NCBI GenBank assembly: GCA_051004815.1
Contig: JBPCJY010000164.1
Location: 1-60,523, forward strand
DNA from: JBBQXY01 sp051004815
GTDB taxonomy: Bacteria > Chloroflexota > Ktedonobacteria > Ktedonobacterales > Ktedonobacteraceae
DNA length: 60,523 nucleotides
Reading direction: 5' to 3'
Below, piece by piece: positions 42,567 through 51,713 of the stretch; position 1 is the first letter of the stretch; every line of letters begins with the position of its first letter. The notes under the pieces were generated by a model that was not told where the DNA came from, did not search any database, and worked only from the letters and a program-made list of their open reading frames with translations. A program made the position numbers and the translations under genes.

Positions 42567-43595
42567 ATGGTAATAGGAACAAAAGCAAACAGGGCAAGGT
42601 ATAGTGTGAGTGATGAGGTACCTGTACTGCCAAGAAAAAAGGGCCGCAGCGCGGGAAGCAGCTATGATGACCGCGACTTGTTCAATGAAACAGACTTCGT
42701 TGATGAGTTTGAGGATGAGAGCGATGACGAGGAAGAGGAGAGTGCTGTGGATCAACGGGGAGCCATTGATGACTCCGTGAAGCAGTATCTCAAAGAGATC
42801 GGTTCCTACCCCCTTTTGAGTGCCGAACAAGAACTACAGCTGGCGGAAAAAGTTTCTCACGGAGACTTACGTGCTCGCCAAAAGCTTATTGAAGCGAACT
42901 TGCGCCTCGTCGTGAGCATCGCGAAACGGTACGCCAACCAGGGGCTACCACTCCTCGATTTAATTCAGGAAGGCAACATTGGCCTCATGCGTGCGGCCCA
43001 AAAATTTGACTACAAACGTGGCTTCCGTTTTAGCACGTATGCCACCTGGTGGATTCGCCAGGCCATCAGCCGCACCATTGCTGAGCATTCGCGTACCATT
43101 CATATTCCCGTGCATGTCGTCGAATTAATCTACAAGATCAAGCGTGTTGCGCGTAAAATGTATCAGGACGAGGGCATTGAGCCACTGCCGGAACAATTAG
43201 CCGCCGAGGTTGGTGTGACGAAAGATCGTGTGATCGAACTCCTGAGCATTTCTGAACAGCCAGTTTCCTTGGACGCGCCCGTAGCCGATGACGAGTTGTA
43301 TCACCTGGCCGACATCCTGGAAGATGTTGGCACTGCCACCCCTGTAGACCAGGTATCGCAACAACTCCAGCGTGAGCATATCGAACGTGCTATGACCATC
43401 CTCAATTCTCGTGAGCGCACGATTATCGAGATGCGCTACGGCCTCTGCGATGGGTACTATCACACCCTTGATGATGTCAGCGTGAAGTATAACCTCACCC
43501 GCGAACGCATTCGCCAGATTGAGGTGAAAGCATTGCGCAAACTACGCTATCCAGAACGCTTTGAAAGCGCCCTACGCGAGTACGTACAGGTGTAG
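42567..43595 (+). CDS. RNA polymerase sigma-70-family factor (RpoD/SigA group)
   Basis: 342 residues. An acidic, disordered N-terminus (20-65) replaces region 1.1. Region 1.2 DSVKQYLKEIGSYPLLSAEQ, region 2 (DLIQEGNIGLMRAAQKFD, FSTYATWWIRQAISR), region 3 and region 4 HTH (YNLTRERIRQIEVKALRKLR) are complete. Either the primary factor or a close group 2 relative; region 4.2 has a small insert (GLCDGYYHTLDD). An AAGGAG site lies 8 nt before the ATG. Confidence 0.93.
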   Translation: MVIGTKANRARYSVSDEVPVLPRKKGRSAGSSYDDRDLFNETDFVDEFEDESDDEEEESAVDQRGAIDDSVKQYLKEIGSYPLLSAEQELQLAEKVSHGDLRARQKLIEANLRLVVSIAKRYANQGLPLLDLIQEGNIGLMRAAQKFDYKRGFRFSTYATWWIRQAISRTIAEHSRTIHIPVHVVELIYKIKRVARKMYQDEGIEPLPEQLAAEVGVTKDRVIELLSISEQPVSLDAPVADDELYHLADILEDVGTATPVDQVSQQLQREHIERAMTILNSRERTIIEMRYGLCDGYYHTLDDVSVKYNLTRERIRQIEVKALRKLRYPERFESALREYVQV

Positions 43596-43621
43596 GGACA
43601 ATCAATGAAAAAAGTTGTTAC

Positions 43622-43668
43622 CAGGGCGACCCTTGCGGTCGCCCTGGTAATCATTCACAAGCCCTGGA
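43622..43668. repeat. Palindromic repeat family, copy after the sigma factor gene
   Basis: Inner hairpin CCAGGGCGACC-CTTGC-GGTCGCCCTGG (43622-43648) is identical to the copy near 36.0 kb. The right outer arm GGTAATCATTCACAAGCCC is kept, but the left arm is degenerate. Confidence 0.85.
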
Positions 43669-43698
43669 GGCCAGAGCAACTGCCCTGGCCTCTTTTTA
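43668..43698 (+). terminator. Intrinsic terminator of the sigma factor gene
   Basis: GAGGCCAG (43668-43675) pairs with CTGGCCTC (43685-43692), followed by TTTTTATT. It directly abuts the palindromic repeat and lies just downstream of the convergent prfB stop. Confidence 0.75.
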
Positions 43699-43708
43699 TT
43701 GCTTATCA

Positions 43709-44822
43709 CTACACTTCTGCCGTCACGCCGCCAGCCATGGCTTGCAGGTAGGCGTAGATGAAAGGGTCCACCTCACCCGATAGGTAGCCGTCAGTATCGC
43801 TGGTCTCAAAGTTAGTGCGATGATCCTTGACAATATTGTAGGGATGGATCGTCACCGAGCGAATCTGCGTGCCAAAGTCAGCCTGCACATTTTCGCCTTT
43901 GAGCCGGGCAGCCTCTTCCTCACGCCTCTTCTGCTCGCGTTCATAGAGACGAGCTTTCAGCAGCTTGAGAGCCACTTCGCGGTTCTGAAGCTGCGAACGT
44001 TCATTTTGGCACGTTACCACAATCCCGGAGGGGATATGGCGCATGCGTACAGCAGAGTCGGTTTTATTGACGTGCTGCCCACCTGCGCCAGTCGCACGAT
44101 AGGTATCCACCTCGATATCTTCCGGTCGAATGACGATCTCGATAGCGTTTTCGATGTCCGGCATGACCTCAATCTTGGCAAAGGATGTATGGCGACGGTG
44201 CGCGGCATCAAATGGCGAGAGGCGAATCAGGCGATGCGTACCGATCTCTGAGCGCAGGTAGCCATAGGCATAGCGACCGGTGATCTCGACGGTGACGCTT
44301 TTGACTCCCGCCTCATCTCCTTCGCTATAATCATAAATTTCTGTGCGGAATTTGTGCTTTTCTGCCCAGCGCAAATACATCCGCAGCAACATCTCGGCCC
44401 AATCTTGTGCATCTACGCCACCGCTGCCGGCGTGGATGCTGATAATGGCATCGCGTGCATCGTGTTCCCCGCTTAACATCAGCGAGAACTGTAAGTTTGC
44501 CACTTTTTGTTCGATCTCGACCACGGATTGGGCGATCTCGGCTTGCATTTCTTCATCTGGCTCCCCCTCCAACCATTGAGCCAATCCTAGCGAGTCATGC
44601 ACTTGTGCCGCGATCTCTTCCCAGGTAGTGACCTCTTCACGTAAAGCATTGAGCTGCTGCATGTGGGTCTGGGCCTTGCGATTATCGGCCCAGAAGTCTT
44701 CGGCCATGCTTTCCGCTTCAAGTCTATCTATTTGTGTTTTCTTGTTCGCCAGGTCAAAGACGCACCATTGTCTTCTGGACGCGTTCATTCAGGCGTTCGA
44801 TTTGATGTAATAGTTCACTCAT
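43709..44822 (-). CDS. prfB: Peptide chain release factor 2 with programmed +1 frameshift
   Basis: Recognises UGA/UAA stop codons. Frame 0 runs from the ATG at 44822 for 22 codons (MSELLHQIERLNERVQKTMV-RL) to CTT TGA C, where the TGA is 44754-44756. A +1 shift then continues DLANKKTQIDRLEAE to the end, giving about 370 residues, the normal RF2 length. The catalytic GGQ is in ATGAGGQHVNK and the stop-recognition SPF in RLSPFDAAHRR. The upstream Shine-Dalgarno stimulator is weak (ATGGTG). The slippery CTTTGAC matches the classical autoregulatory site, so this is regulation and not a mutation. Confidence 0.96.
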
Positions 44823-44865
44823 AGTCCACATTGTAACATGTTTTGCCCCTGACGTACATCTTCTC

Positions 44866-46047
44866 TCAATCCAATATTACCTTGACCAGAACTAGTTTTC
44901 CAGCTTCTGTGCTGCCTGTGGGAGGAAGTGACTGTATTAGCAACAGCCCTGGTTGGTTGTGGGCGTTATTGGTATAGAAAAGTGAGCCTGTGAATGCGCC
45001 GCCGGTATCGACAGGTAAGGTTGGGGTATTTAAAATTGTCAGCGACGTTAAGGTATGATCAAAAAATGTTGCCGTTAATTGCCCATCGGCAAGCGCACCT
45101 GTTCCTGTAACTGTCGCGGGCGAGGTGATTGCAGCACCTGTTTCTGGTTGTGTGAACGTTATCCCAGAGCTTGTTGCTGCTGTGACAAACCAGAGCCCCC
45201 TGGTATCGCGCTGTACCAGGCGTTCCAGGGTCACGGTGACTTGTAGGGCGGGATTCTGTTGAACAAGCTGTACTGTTGCCGTCGTTCCGTTATTGTCTAG
45301 CACACTATCTTGAGGACTGCTGGCAGGCCATTTGAAGATATCTTTTGCCATCTGTTCCGCCGTCGTCAACGGGTCGCTCCATGGCAGTGTTTGACCATTA
45401 TTAACCTGTTGCTGTAACGCCTCTGCCTCGCTGCGACTGGTGACTGGATACAGACTGGGGAAGATAGCCTGCACAAATGTGCCATGGAACCAGCGATATT
45501 CTCGATAGATGTTCTGTTGCAAGGGCTGGACAAGTACCGCGGCCTGTGCTGTAAGGTTTGTATCCAGTTGTCCAATGATCAGGGTGTTGGACGCGCTCAT
45601 GGAGACGGTCCCTTCGGGCAAGCTACGCTGCATGAAAAGCACGTTCAGATGGAGCGTGTTTTGTCGTGAGGTACAGCCGTAGATATAGATATCCAGGGAG
45701 TGCTGAGCATCCCCATTGTTCACTGTCACCAATGCTGCCGGTTGCCCACCAGCAAGCTGATTAACCATTTGGACAGCTCCCATCTCTTGTGCTTGAGGTT
45801 GGAGATGTACCTGTTGGGTATAGTCAGTAGTTTGCAGCAAACCTGTGCATGTGTTTGGCGAGACAACGACCTCACTTTGATGCGCCACGGCGATAAAATG
45901 AACCACGGCAATCAGTGCCAGGATAGAAAAAAGTACGGTGAGTAAGCGTGGTCGCTTTGGGTGCCACCGCTCCTCGCTGCTATTTTGTGCAGTCTTTGTA
46001 GGGATGATGGTGACTGATGGTTCCGACAATTTCGTTCTTCCGGGCAT
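44866..46047 (-). CDS. Membrane-anchored protein with C-terminal Gmad2-like Ig domain
   Basis: 393 residues. A cytosolic tail of about 35 residues and one membrane segment (LLTVLFSILALIAVVHFIAV) precede a large extracytoplasmic region. The last 90 residues (ITSPATVTGTGALADGQLTA onward) match the Gmad2/Big-like domain found in spore-germination and envelope proteins. The middle part is unrecognised. The start at 46047 has an AGAGGAA site; a longer form is less likely. Confidence 0.72.
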   Translation of the reverse strand: MPGRTKLSEPSVTIIPTKTAQNSSEERWHPKRPRLLTVLFSILALIAVVHFIAVAHQSEVVVSPNTCTGLLQTTDYTQQVHLQPQAQEMGAVQMVNQLAGGQPAALVTVNNGDAQHSLDIYIYGCTSRQNTLHLNVLFMQRSLPEGTVSMSASNTLIIGQLDTNLTAQAAVLVQPLQQNIYREYRWFHGTFVQAIFPSLYPVTSRSEAEALQQQVNNGQTLPWSDPLTTAEQMAKDIFKWPASSPQDSVLDNNGTTATVQLVQQNPALQVTVTLERLVQRDTRGLWFVTAATSSGITFTQPETGAAITSPATVTGTGALADGQLTATFFDHTLTSLTILNTPTLPVDTGGAFTGSLFYTNNAHNQPGLLLIQSLPPTGSTEAGKLVLVKVILD

Positions 46048-46154
46048 AAGACGTTGGTTCCTCTTTCCGTTGAAAAGTAGCGATGCGATGTATTGCATCC
46101 TCTTCTCATTCTACCGGAAAGGCAAAAATGCAATGCTGTGTGCCGCCTGGATGC

Positions 46155-47120
46155 TCAGGCTATCTTGTGAAAGGTACCTCTGAGAAACTTCCATGCTCCG
46201 TTCTCCAGCCCAATAATATAGGTACCCTGGTAGGTGCTGGACACTATTCCAGAAGCCGTGTCTTCGGTGGCCTTAAGGGTAATATCCATGCTGATTGTAC
46301 CATCTGAGAGTGGGGTGGTCGAGGTAATGGTTAGCTCATCATGGCGTGTATTGGCATATCCTGCCACGAAGGAATTGTATGAATTCGTGCTCTGGAAATT
46401 GCTTCCCCACAGGTTATAAGCGGCCTGATAATTCCGCGCATTAATAGCGCGATAATATTCCTGGATGGTGGCGCGTGCATGATCCGAAGGCGAGAGCACT
46501 GTTTGCGTAACGACAGGTGTTGGCGTTGGATTGCCAATAATCCTTTTTAACAGGCTTGGCTGCGTAGCAACTACAACCATTGCGCCGAGTAGCAGTAGTA
46601 GCACGAAGAGGATGGCGAGCAGAGCGACAACGCGTCCTTTCCCCTTACGTCGCGGTGGTATTTGCGGCGAAAGTGGTGGCATATCGCTCATAGCGCCCAT
46701 ATCGCCATATTGCCCCGGTATTGGTTGGTAGCCAGCGTCGCTTTGTGGGGTGAAACTTGGATACGAGTCGGGTTGCGCGGGATACGCGTTGTTGCTTTGG
46801 GGGAGATAGCTCTGGCGATCAGGCGATGATAGCGGTGGCTGTGCCGCTATCGTACTGGTCGGATCATATGGGGTAGCGGTACCATATGGTGGGACGGTGC
46901 CATCAGGTCGCAAGACCAATTTTTGTTGTTGCGGCGGTGTTGGCGACACGGGAGGAGGCTGTGGTGTGTGGGGTGCGCCAAATGAAGTGACAATTGTGGG
47001 ATCGTAGAGATTTGGCTCTTCCACGGATGGCGATAGATCGGGTTCAGTCACTGACCCGCAGCGAGGGCAGGCCGTACTCCCAGGGGCAAGTTGAAGACCA
47101 CATTGACCACAGAAAGTCAT
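46155..47120 (-). CDS. Zinc-ribbon membrane protein with extracellular NTF2-like domain
   Basis: 321 residues. N-terminal zinc ribbon CGQC...CPRCG (residues 4-22), a Pro/Gln/Tyr-rich linker to about 160, a membrane segment (VVALLAILFVLLLLLGAMVVV) and a C-terminal domain of about 115 residues beginning ATIQEYYRAINARNYQAAYN, typical of the NTF2-like/DUF4878 fold. The AAGGAGCG site supports the start. Function unknown; transcribed in the same direction as the Gmad2 gene 108 bp downstream. Confidence 0.8.
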   Translation of the reverse strand: MTFCGQCGLQLAPGSTACPRCGSVTEPDLSPSVEEPNLYDPTIVTSFGAPHTPQPPPVSPTPPQQQKLVLRPDGTVPPYGTATPYDPTSTIAAQPPLSSPDRQSYLPQSNNAYPAQPDSYPSFTPQSDAGYQPIPGQYGDMGAMSDMPPLSPQIPPRRKGKGRVVALLAILFVLLLLLGAMVVVATQPSLLKRIIGNPTPTPVVTQTVLSPSDHARATIQEYYRAINARNYQAAYNLWGSNFQSTNSYNSFVAGYANTRHDELTITSTTPLSDGTISMDITLKATEDTASGIVSSTYQGTYIIGLENGAWKFLRGTFHKIA

Positions 47121-47230
47121 AATTGCTCGCTCCTTGTATGCGGGTTATCCTGTTTGGGTTGATTATGTATGCACAAAATTATAACGTATAAGGCTTGCTG
47201 AGGCAACGAAACGAAAGCTGGGTAGGCTTC

Positions 47231-47758
47231 TTAGCGAAAAAGTGCAATGTTGTTTCGCTCCTCGGCAGAAAGTATAAGCTGGTTATTTCTCTGGATGGGA
47301 TACAATTCAGCCCTCTCCCAGAGTGGCCCTGTAATGCTGGTGCCAGTGCCGATCTGGACGCCACGTTCGCGCAGCGCGGTATAGAGTTCCACCGCGTGAA
47401 AAAGATAGAGTGACTCTATGAGCCAGGGAATCGAAAGCGTATGGATGGTTGCGAGTTCTTTTGAGCCCACGAAGACCAGGTAGTAATCAGGTAATGGGTC
47501 AGTTTTGAGGTGTAGAATGCCATCATGCCTGATACGCCATTGGATATCAACGCTCTGTCCTGCCAATGGACCTCGTGTGAAATGCCCATCACTGCTTTTG
47601 TGCGTGTTTTTCTCCTCCAGCGCAATCCCAAAAATAGTGGCAGCGATATATTCACCCACAGCTTGTACCCCGACAGATTTCTCGATGAGGTTAGACATCT
47701 TGCTATCAATGGTGTTGCGCGATTTCAACAGACTGGCTAATTGAGGCAGATTGCTCAT
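47231..47758 (-). CDS. Hypothetical protein, DUF6998-like
   Basis: 175 residues. An N-terminal helix LLKSRNTIDSKMSNLI, then GEYIAATIFGIALE, GPLAGQSVDIQWRI and PDYYLVFVGS follow the order I associate with DUF6998 proteins, possibly nuclease-fold related; recalled, not verified. A GGAGGAG site precedes the ATG. It lies 20 bp after the phosphoesterase gene, same strand. Confidence 0.7.
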   Translation of the reverse strand: MSNLPQLASLLKSRNTIDSKMSNLIEKSVGVQAVGEYIAATIFGIALEEKNTHKSSDGHFTRGPLAGQSVDIQWRIRHDGILHLKTDPLPDYYLVFVGSKELATIHTLSIPWLIESLYLFHAVELYTALRERGVQIGTGTSITGPLWERAELYPIQRNNQLILSAEERNNIALFR

Positions 47759-47778
47759 ATTGCTCCTCCTATCTACAG

Positions 47779-48402
47779 TTAGTGCGGGATGGGAAGTGTT
47801 GCTGCCTCAATTGTACCATCTTCAATCGTCAAAAGCCCAACCGATGGAGTACCAGGGACTTTACGATGGGCGTTGAGTAAATACGCCCGTCGTGCTAGCG
47901 ATTGTGGGCGCGATAATTCTGCCTGTATCTGCTCTGGCGTCAGTTGATAGACCGCTCCTGGATTGAAAAGCAAGACACCATGATGCCAGGCCAAATAGGG
48001 GTGATGAAAATGCCCGAAGACAATGGCATCGACCTGCTTGAATGCTCGCAGCACCTGCTTTTGGAAGCCGCCCCATACGAAGTGTTCACCTGGAAACACT
48101 TCATTAGCCATGATACTCGGCAGCTCTTGCCATCGTGGACGGCGACCATGAATGAGGCCGATACGCGTGTCGCCGATCTCGACAACCACCTGCTTGGGCA
48201 GTGAAAGGGCATCGTGATCTCCCTTCACTGCTATCACAGGAGCCAGCGTTTTCAACTCGTCCAACACTACCTGTCCGGTGATATCGCCCGCGTGCAGAAT
48301 AACGTCTACATCCTGGAAGAGGTGTTTTACTCCGGCAGGGAGCGCGGGTAAAAACTCAGGAACGTGCGTATCGGCAATGACTCCTATTTTTATTACTGTC
48401 AT
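47779..48402 (-). CDS. YfcE/MJ0936-type metallophosphoesterase
   Basis: 207 residues of the calcineurin-like fold. Metal motifs in order: IADTH (10), LHAGDIT (37), GDHD (61, in place of GNCD/GNHD), LIHGRR (84) and GHFHHP (130). Hydrolyses phosphodiesters such as cyclic nucleotides. Short form without extra domains. Confidence 0.88.
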   Translation of the reverse strand: MTVIKIGVIADTHVPEFLPALPAGVKHLFQDVDVILHAGDITGQVVLDELKTLAPVIAVKGDHDALSLPKQVVVEIGDTRIGLIHGRRPRWQELPSIMANEVFPGEHFVWGGFQKQVLRAFKQVDAIVFGHFHHPYLAWHHGVLLFNPGAVYQLTPEQIQAELSRPQSLARRAYLLNAHRKVPGTPSVGLLTIEDGTIEAATLPIPH

Positions 48403-48488
48403 AGCTTAACAGTTATCAACGTGAATGATGCACAAAACTGTCAAGTCCATTTGTACCTTGCCTGACTATTTATTGGCTGTCTGACTCT

Positions 48489-48938
48489 CTATGCGGCAAT
48501 GCGATCAAGGAGCAAACGGACCGCCTCCTCGTCAGGAACAGACGTCACTTGTTCGAGCAACAGGTTCAACGTGTCCGGCTGGCGAACTCGTGAAACCTTC
48601 TGTTGCGCTAACTCCGTGAGCGGCGGAAAGCGCAAGGTCACAACCGTGATGACAGCTTTTTGTAAACCCTCTGCAATCCCTTGAGCTTTGCCTTTGGCTT
48701 CGCTCTCTTTGCGGATCTTTTTCATTTTGGGATCGCGCTCCATTAAATCGTCCCACATATTCAATCGCTCCTCAATCTCACGCTTTTCGGTGCGTGGCAG
48801 CGTTTTGACCCGGCGCAGGACAATCCCCATCCAGCGCAGTTCCTCTGCTAACTTGGCAGGTTTGCCTTGATAGTATTGTACCATTTCATCAATCGCTTCT
48901 CCACAAAATAGTGTCCGTTCCGCTTGCATACTATTCAC
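48489..48938 (-). pseudogene. N-terminally truncated Rpn/transposase-like nuclease remnant
   Basis: 149 codons matching only the C-terminal half of Rpn-type or PD-(D/E)XK transposase-like proteins: ERLNMWDDLMERDPKMKKIR, a Lys/Glu-Gly helix (KAQGIAEGLQKA) and LLLEQVTSVPDEEAVRLLLD. The nuclease core expected upstream is absent and the frame is closed by a TAG shortly before the GTG. It may still be translated as a short protein. Confidence 0.5.
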
Positions 48939-49095
48939 ACATTTGTTATGCTTATATAGAGGACGACACTATGCTGAAAATTCCTTGGATATAGGGGAGA
49001 AGGATGCGGCAACGTCGTTTCTGAAAGGCTTATGGGTGGATATCTCCTCGTAAGTTGTGTATCATTCTGAATATTATAGAGGAAAGCGAGCTCTT

Positions 49096-49878
49096 ATGGA
49101 TAGTTCTTCTCAACGTACTAGCTCCATAGCAGACGATTTTCATGCATCTCTTCTGGATCAGCAAGACGGTGCTGCGGAAGGGGCGGAACACCACATTCAC
49201 ATGCCCAATCCAAGTTATTGGCCGCTTCTGGTTGGTTTAGCGGTTGCAATTACGATCTGTGGGTTGCTCTTCGTCTCCAATTTCCCATGGCTATCCTTGG
49301 TAGGTGCTGTTCTGGTGCTTATCACCATACTGGGATGGGCTTTGGAAGACCCGATGGCTCCGGTGAAAGACAAATTTGTGGCTGTCTATCGTGCTGTGGC
49401 CGATCACTGGCAATACAAGATTGGCCAGAACGTAGTAGATGTACAGGGCAAATGGCTTGGTACAATACAGGCACGCTTTAACCGTTATATTTTGGTGGAG
49501 CGTGGACGGTTAGTGCCAAAAGTTCATTATGTGCCGCTAAATGCGATTAAAGATACGAAAGGCAATACGGTTATCCTGACGCTGGGCGAAGAAGATTTGG
49601 AGAGCATGGAACTTCAAACAATGCCCGCTGATCTCTATAATGAAGAGTCAGATGTCAGATCCCCCGTGGTGCGGGGCGCACCGCAGTTCGCACGCAGACC
49701 ACTTTCACCGGCAGAAACGGGACACTACAATTATGGGAGAATGTCGCCCGGCATGAATACTGATGCCAGTGGTTCCTATCATCGCAGCGAGGTACAACCT
49801 AAACCATCGGACTATGTGGTGGAGGATTTCTACTCCACTGATGAACCAATTCCATCCCGCATTATCAGTCCCGACTAG
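49096..49878 (+). CDS. COX4-like two-helix membrane protein with PRC-barrel-like domain
   Basis: 260 residues. A polar N-terminus leads to HIHMPNPSYWPLLVGLAV and a second helix ending GWALEDP, the pattern of the small helical extension or subunit IV of heme-copper oxidases. Residues about 115-175 (VVDVQGKWLGTIQARFNRY) resemble a PRC-barrel/DUF2171 domain. The tail is disordered. Start chosen at 49096 after AGAGGAAAG. A respiratory-complex role is only inferred. Confidence 0.68.
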   Translation: MDSSSQRTSSIADDFHASLLDQQDGAAEGAEHHIHMPNPSYWPLLVGLAVAITICGLLFVSNFPWLSLVGAVLVLITILGWALEDPMAPVKDKFVAVYRAVADHWQYKIGQNVVDVQGKWLGTIQARFNRYILVERGRLVPKVHYVPLNAIKDTKGNTVILTLGEEDLESMELQTMPADLYNEESDVRSPVVRGAPQFARRPLSPAETGHYNYGRMSPGMNTDASGSYHRSEVQPKPSDYVVEDFYSTDEPIPSRIISPD

Positions 49879-49910
49879 GGATGCAATTCATTGCCCTTTG
49901 TCATGGAGGA

Positions 49911-49960
49911 AAAACAGTCGTGAAGCCTGATTCCGGAACTAGGCTTCACGGCTGTTTTAT
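49911..49960. terminator. Bidirectional intrinsic terminator
   Basis: AAAACAGTCGTGAAGCCT (49911-49928) pairs with AGGCTTCACGGCTGTTTT (49941-49958), one mismatch. A/T runs on both sides serve the plus-strand gene and the convergent FAD oxidase. Confidence 0.85.
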
Positions 49961-49989
49961 AGTGATCACACAGGTCAGCAATAGGGCTT

Positions 49990-51513
49990 CTATATTGTTC
50001 CATACTTTTTATAAAACGTACTTGTGAATAAGAGGTCAACGTCGTATTTCTTTTTGAGTGCTAAAAATTTGCCAAATTCAGGGTAAGATTGCTCTATTTG
50101 CGCTCTTGTGGCACTCAGCTGATACGGCAAATAAAAGCTTCCACCTAAACTCTGGGCAAGGTCAATAAGGTCAGAATGAGCCTCTTTTATGTTTCGCATG
50201 TCCTGTTCAGTGACATCAAAGTTTAAGTAGAGAACGACCCCAAACCAATCTGCTTTGGCGTAATCGAGAAGAATGTTTTCTTTATGCACTGATCTTATCT
50301 CTACATTGCGTGTCACAACCGTATGTTTTTGCAAAATGTCTCCTAATCCCTGGATAAATGCAAGGATCTGTTCTTTGGGCAGAAAATATTCTTGTAAAAC
50401 ATCCGTATTGTTCTGTAAATTATTTTTTAAATACGCATATGAACGATGCATAATTTGATTTCTCGACTGAGGGAATGTTTGTAGGAATGGCTGAATATAT
50501 TTCTCTGCCCACCATTTTATTTCCCGTCCCACATAACTTTTACGCCCCAAATTAAAGACAAAGCGTGTGAGCATCACAAAATTTTCAGACTTGAGCGGCT
50601 CTAGAGAGACAGGCTGGTCAACAACTTTATACGAGTACATAATTAATTCTTGGAGAAATGAGGAGGGGGCAGTAGATAAGCGTGCATAGAACATGTGATA
50701 GGCTTCGTCGTTCACAATTGCTGTATATGCCGCGGGAAAATCCTGTGTTTTCATATTGATTCGCACTTCAGTATAGGCAAGGTTATCCATCAAGGTTAAT
50801 TGTACATCTAAAATGATGCCAAGCAGCCCATATCCGCCGACAACCGCTTGAAAAAGCGTGCTATTTTCCCCTCGACTCAATGTTTGAATGCTGCCATCCG
50901 CCAGCATCAGGCGGAGCGATAGGATGGTTGATGCAATTCCACCAATCCGATGATCCAAACCATGTGCGTTTACGGCAATCGTTCCGCCAACCGTGGGTAC
51001 GTCAATAGACTGCATCGCTTCAATAGAGAGCTTGTAGGGGTTTAAATATTCTTGAATAGTGTGCCATATCGCTCCGCTTTGTACCGTCAGTATTTTGTTT
51101 TTTGTATCAACAGACATGTGATTAAAGCCGCGCATATCTAAGACTAGCGCATCTGTTGCAAACGCCTGGCCTCCCATACTGTGCTTTGCCCCGGCAATTG
51201 AAACAGGTAGCTTTTGCTGTCGTGCAAAATGCAGGGCATGTCTTAGCTCATCTTCAGACGATATCGGTAAGATGCCATAGACGGCAGTTCTATCGACACC
51301 ACTGGCATCATCGATTGTTCCTCCAAGTTGTGAAAAAGGCAGTTGAACTGGAGCTTCATCCAATGGTTTTCTTTCGTGCTGAATATCAGGAAAGAAATCT
51401 TTCTCAGCTATTGGCTCTGAAGCAAGTTCATATATTTTCCTGATGCCTAAAAATACCAGTATTGCTGCTAGAACCCGTAAGAGAATAGAAAAGGGAGCGC
51501 GATGTTTCGTCAT
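49990..51513 (-). CDS. Membrane-anchored FAD-linked oxidase (FAD_binding_4 family)
   Basis: 507 residues. One N-terminal membrane segment (ILLRVLAAILVFLGI), then a PCMH-type FAD domain (about 75-245; SIAGAKHSMGGQAF with the His that often holds FAD, and VPTVGGTIAVNAHGLD) and a substrate domain like D-arabinono-lactone or alditol oxidases. Substrate unknown. The start at 51513 is chosen for GGAAGGAAAG; the region beyond it is low-quality coding. AT-rich relative to its neighbours, possibly acquired. Confidence 0.85.
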   Translation of the reverse strand: MTKHRAPFSILLRVLAAILVFLGIRKIYELASEPIAEKDFFPDIQHERKPLDEAPVQLPFSQLGGTIDDASGVDRTAVYGILPISSEDELRHALHFARQQKLPVSIAGAKHSMGGQAFATDALVLDMRGFNHMSVDTKNKILTVQSGAIWHTIQEYLNPYKLSIEAMQSIDVPTVGGTIAVNAHGLDHRIGGIASTILSLRLMLADGSIQTLSRGENSTLFQAVVGGYGLLGIILDVQLTLMDNLAYTEVRINMKTQDFPAAYTAIVNDEAYHMFYARLSTAPSSFLQELIMYSYKVVDQPVSLEPLKSENFVMLTRFVFNLGRKSYVGREIKWWAEKYIQPFLQTFPQSRNQIMHRSYAYLKNNLQNNTDVLQEYFLPKEQILAFIQGLGDILQKHTVVTRNVEIRSVHKENILLDYAKADWFGVVLYLNFDVTEQDMRNIKEAHSDLIDLAQSLGGSFYLPYQLSATRAQIEQSYPEFGKFLALKKKYDVDLLFTSTFYKKYGTI

Positions 51514-51623
51514 AATAGCTTTCCTTCCATGTTTTAAAGATATTTTATGCAGAGAGAAGGCCCTATGCAAGAGCCTGTTCTGTAGAAAGGATAAGCTAAA
51601 AGGACGCCGAGGGGGAGTGTCAT

Positions 51624-51713
51624 TTGACCCATTTCTTGCTTGCACTACAGGCCAAACAATCGAGGGCTTGTAGCAAGACATGGGTACTGTTAGCCGTCAC
51701 TTTTTTGGTAATG
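51624..51713 (-). pseudogene. Relic of an endonuclease III gene at the 3' end of the secreted-protein gene
   Basis: The minus strand reads ITKKVTANSTHVLLQAL, close to IGKKVTADNAHALLQAL in the intact endonuclease III gene 1.1 kb away. Over 50 bp (51664-51713 against 52802-52851) 37 bases are identical, mostly with transition differences. It ends at a stop after about ten unrelated residues. Confidence 0.6.

Noticed and set aside
42354..42830. Minus-strand open frame over the sigma factor 5' end
   Set aside because: Overlaps the sigma factor gene on the opposite strand and has no family features.
44740..44788. Start of prfB at 44788
   Set aside because: That ATG lies in the +1 frame inside the frame-0 leader; the classical CTT TGA C site shows that translation begins at 44822.
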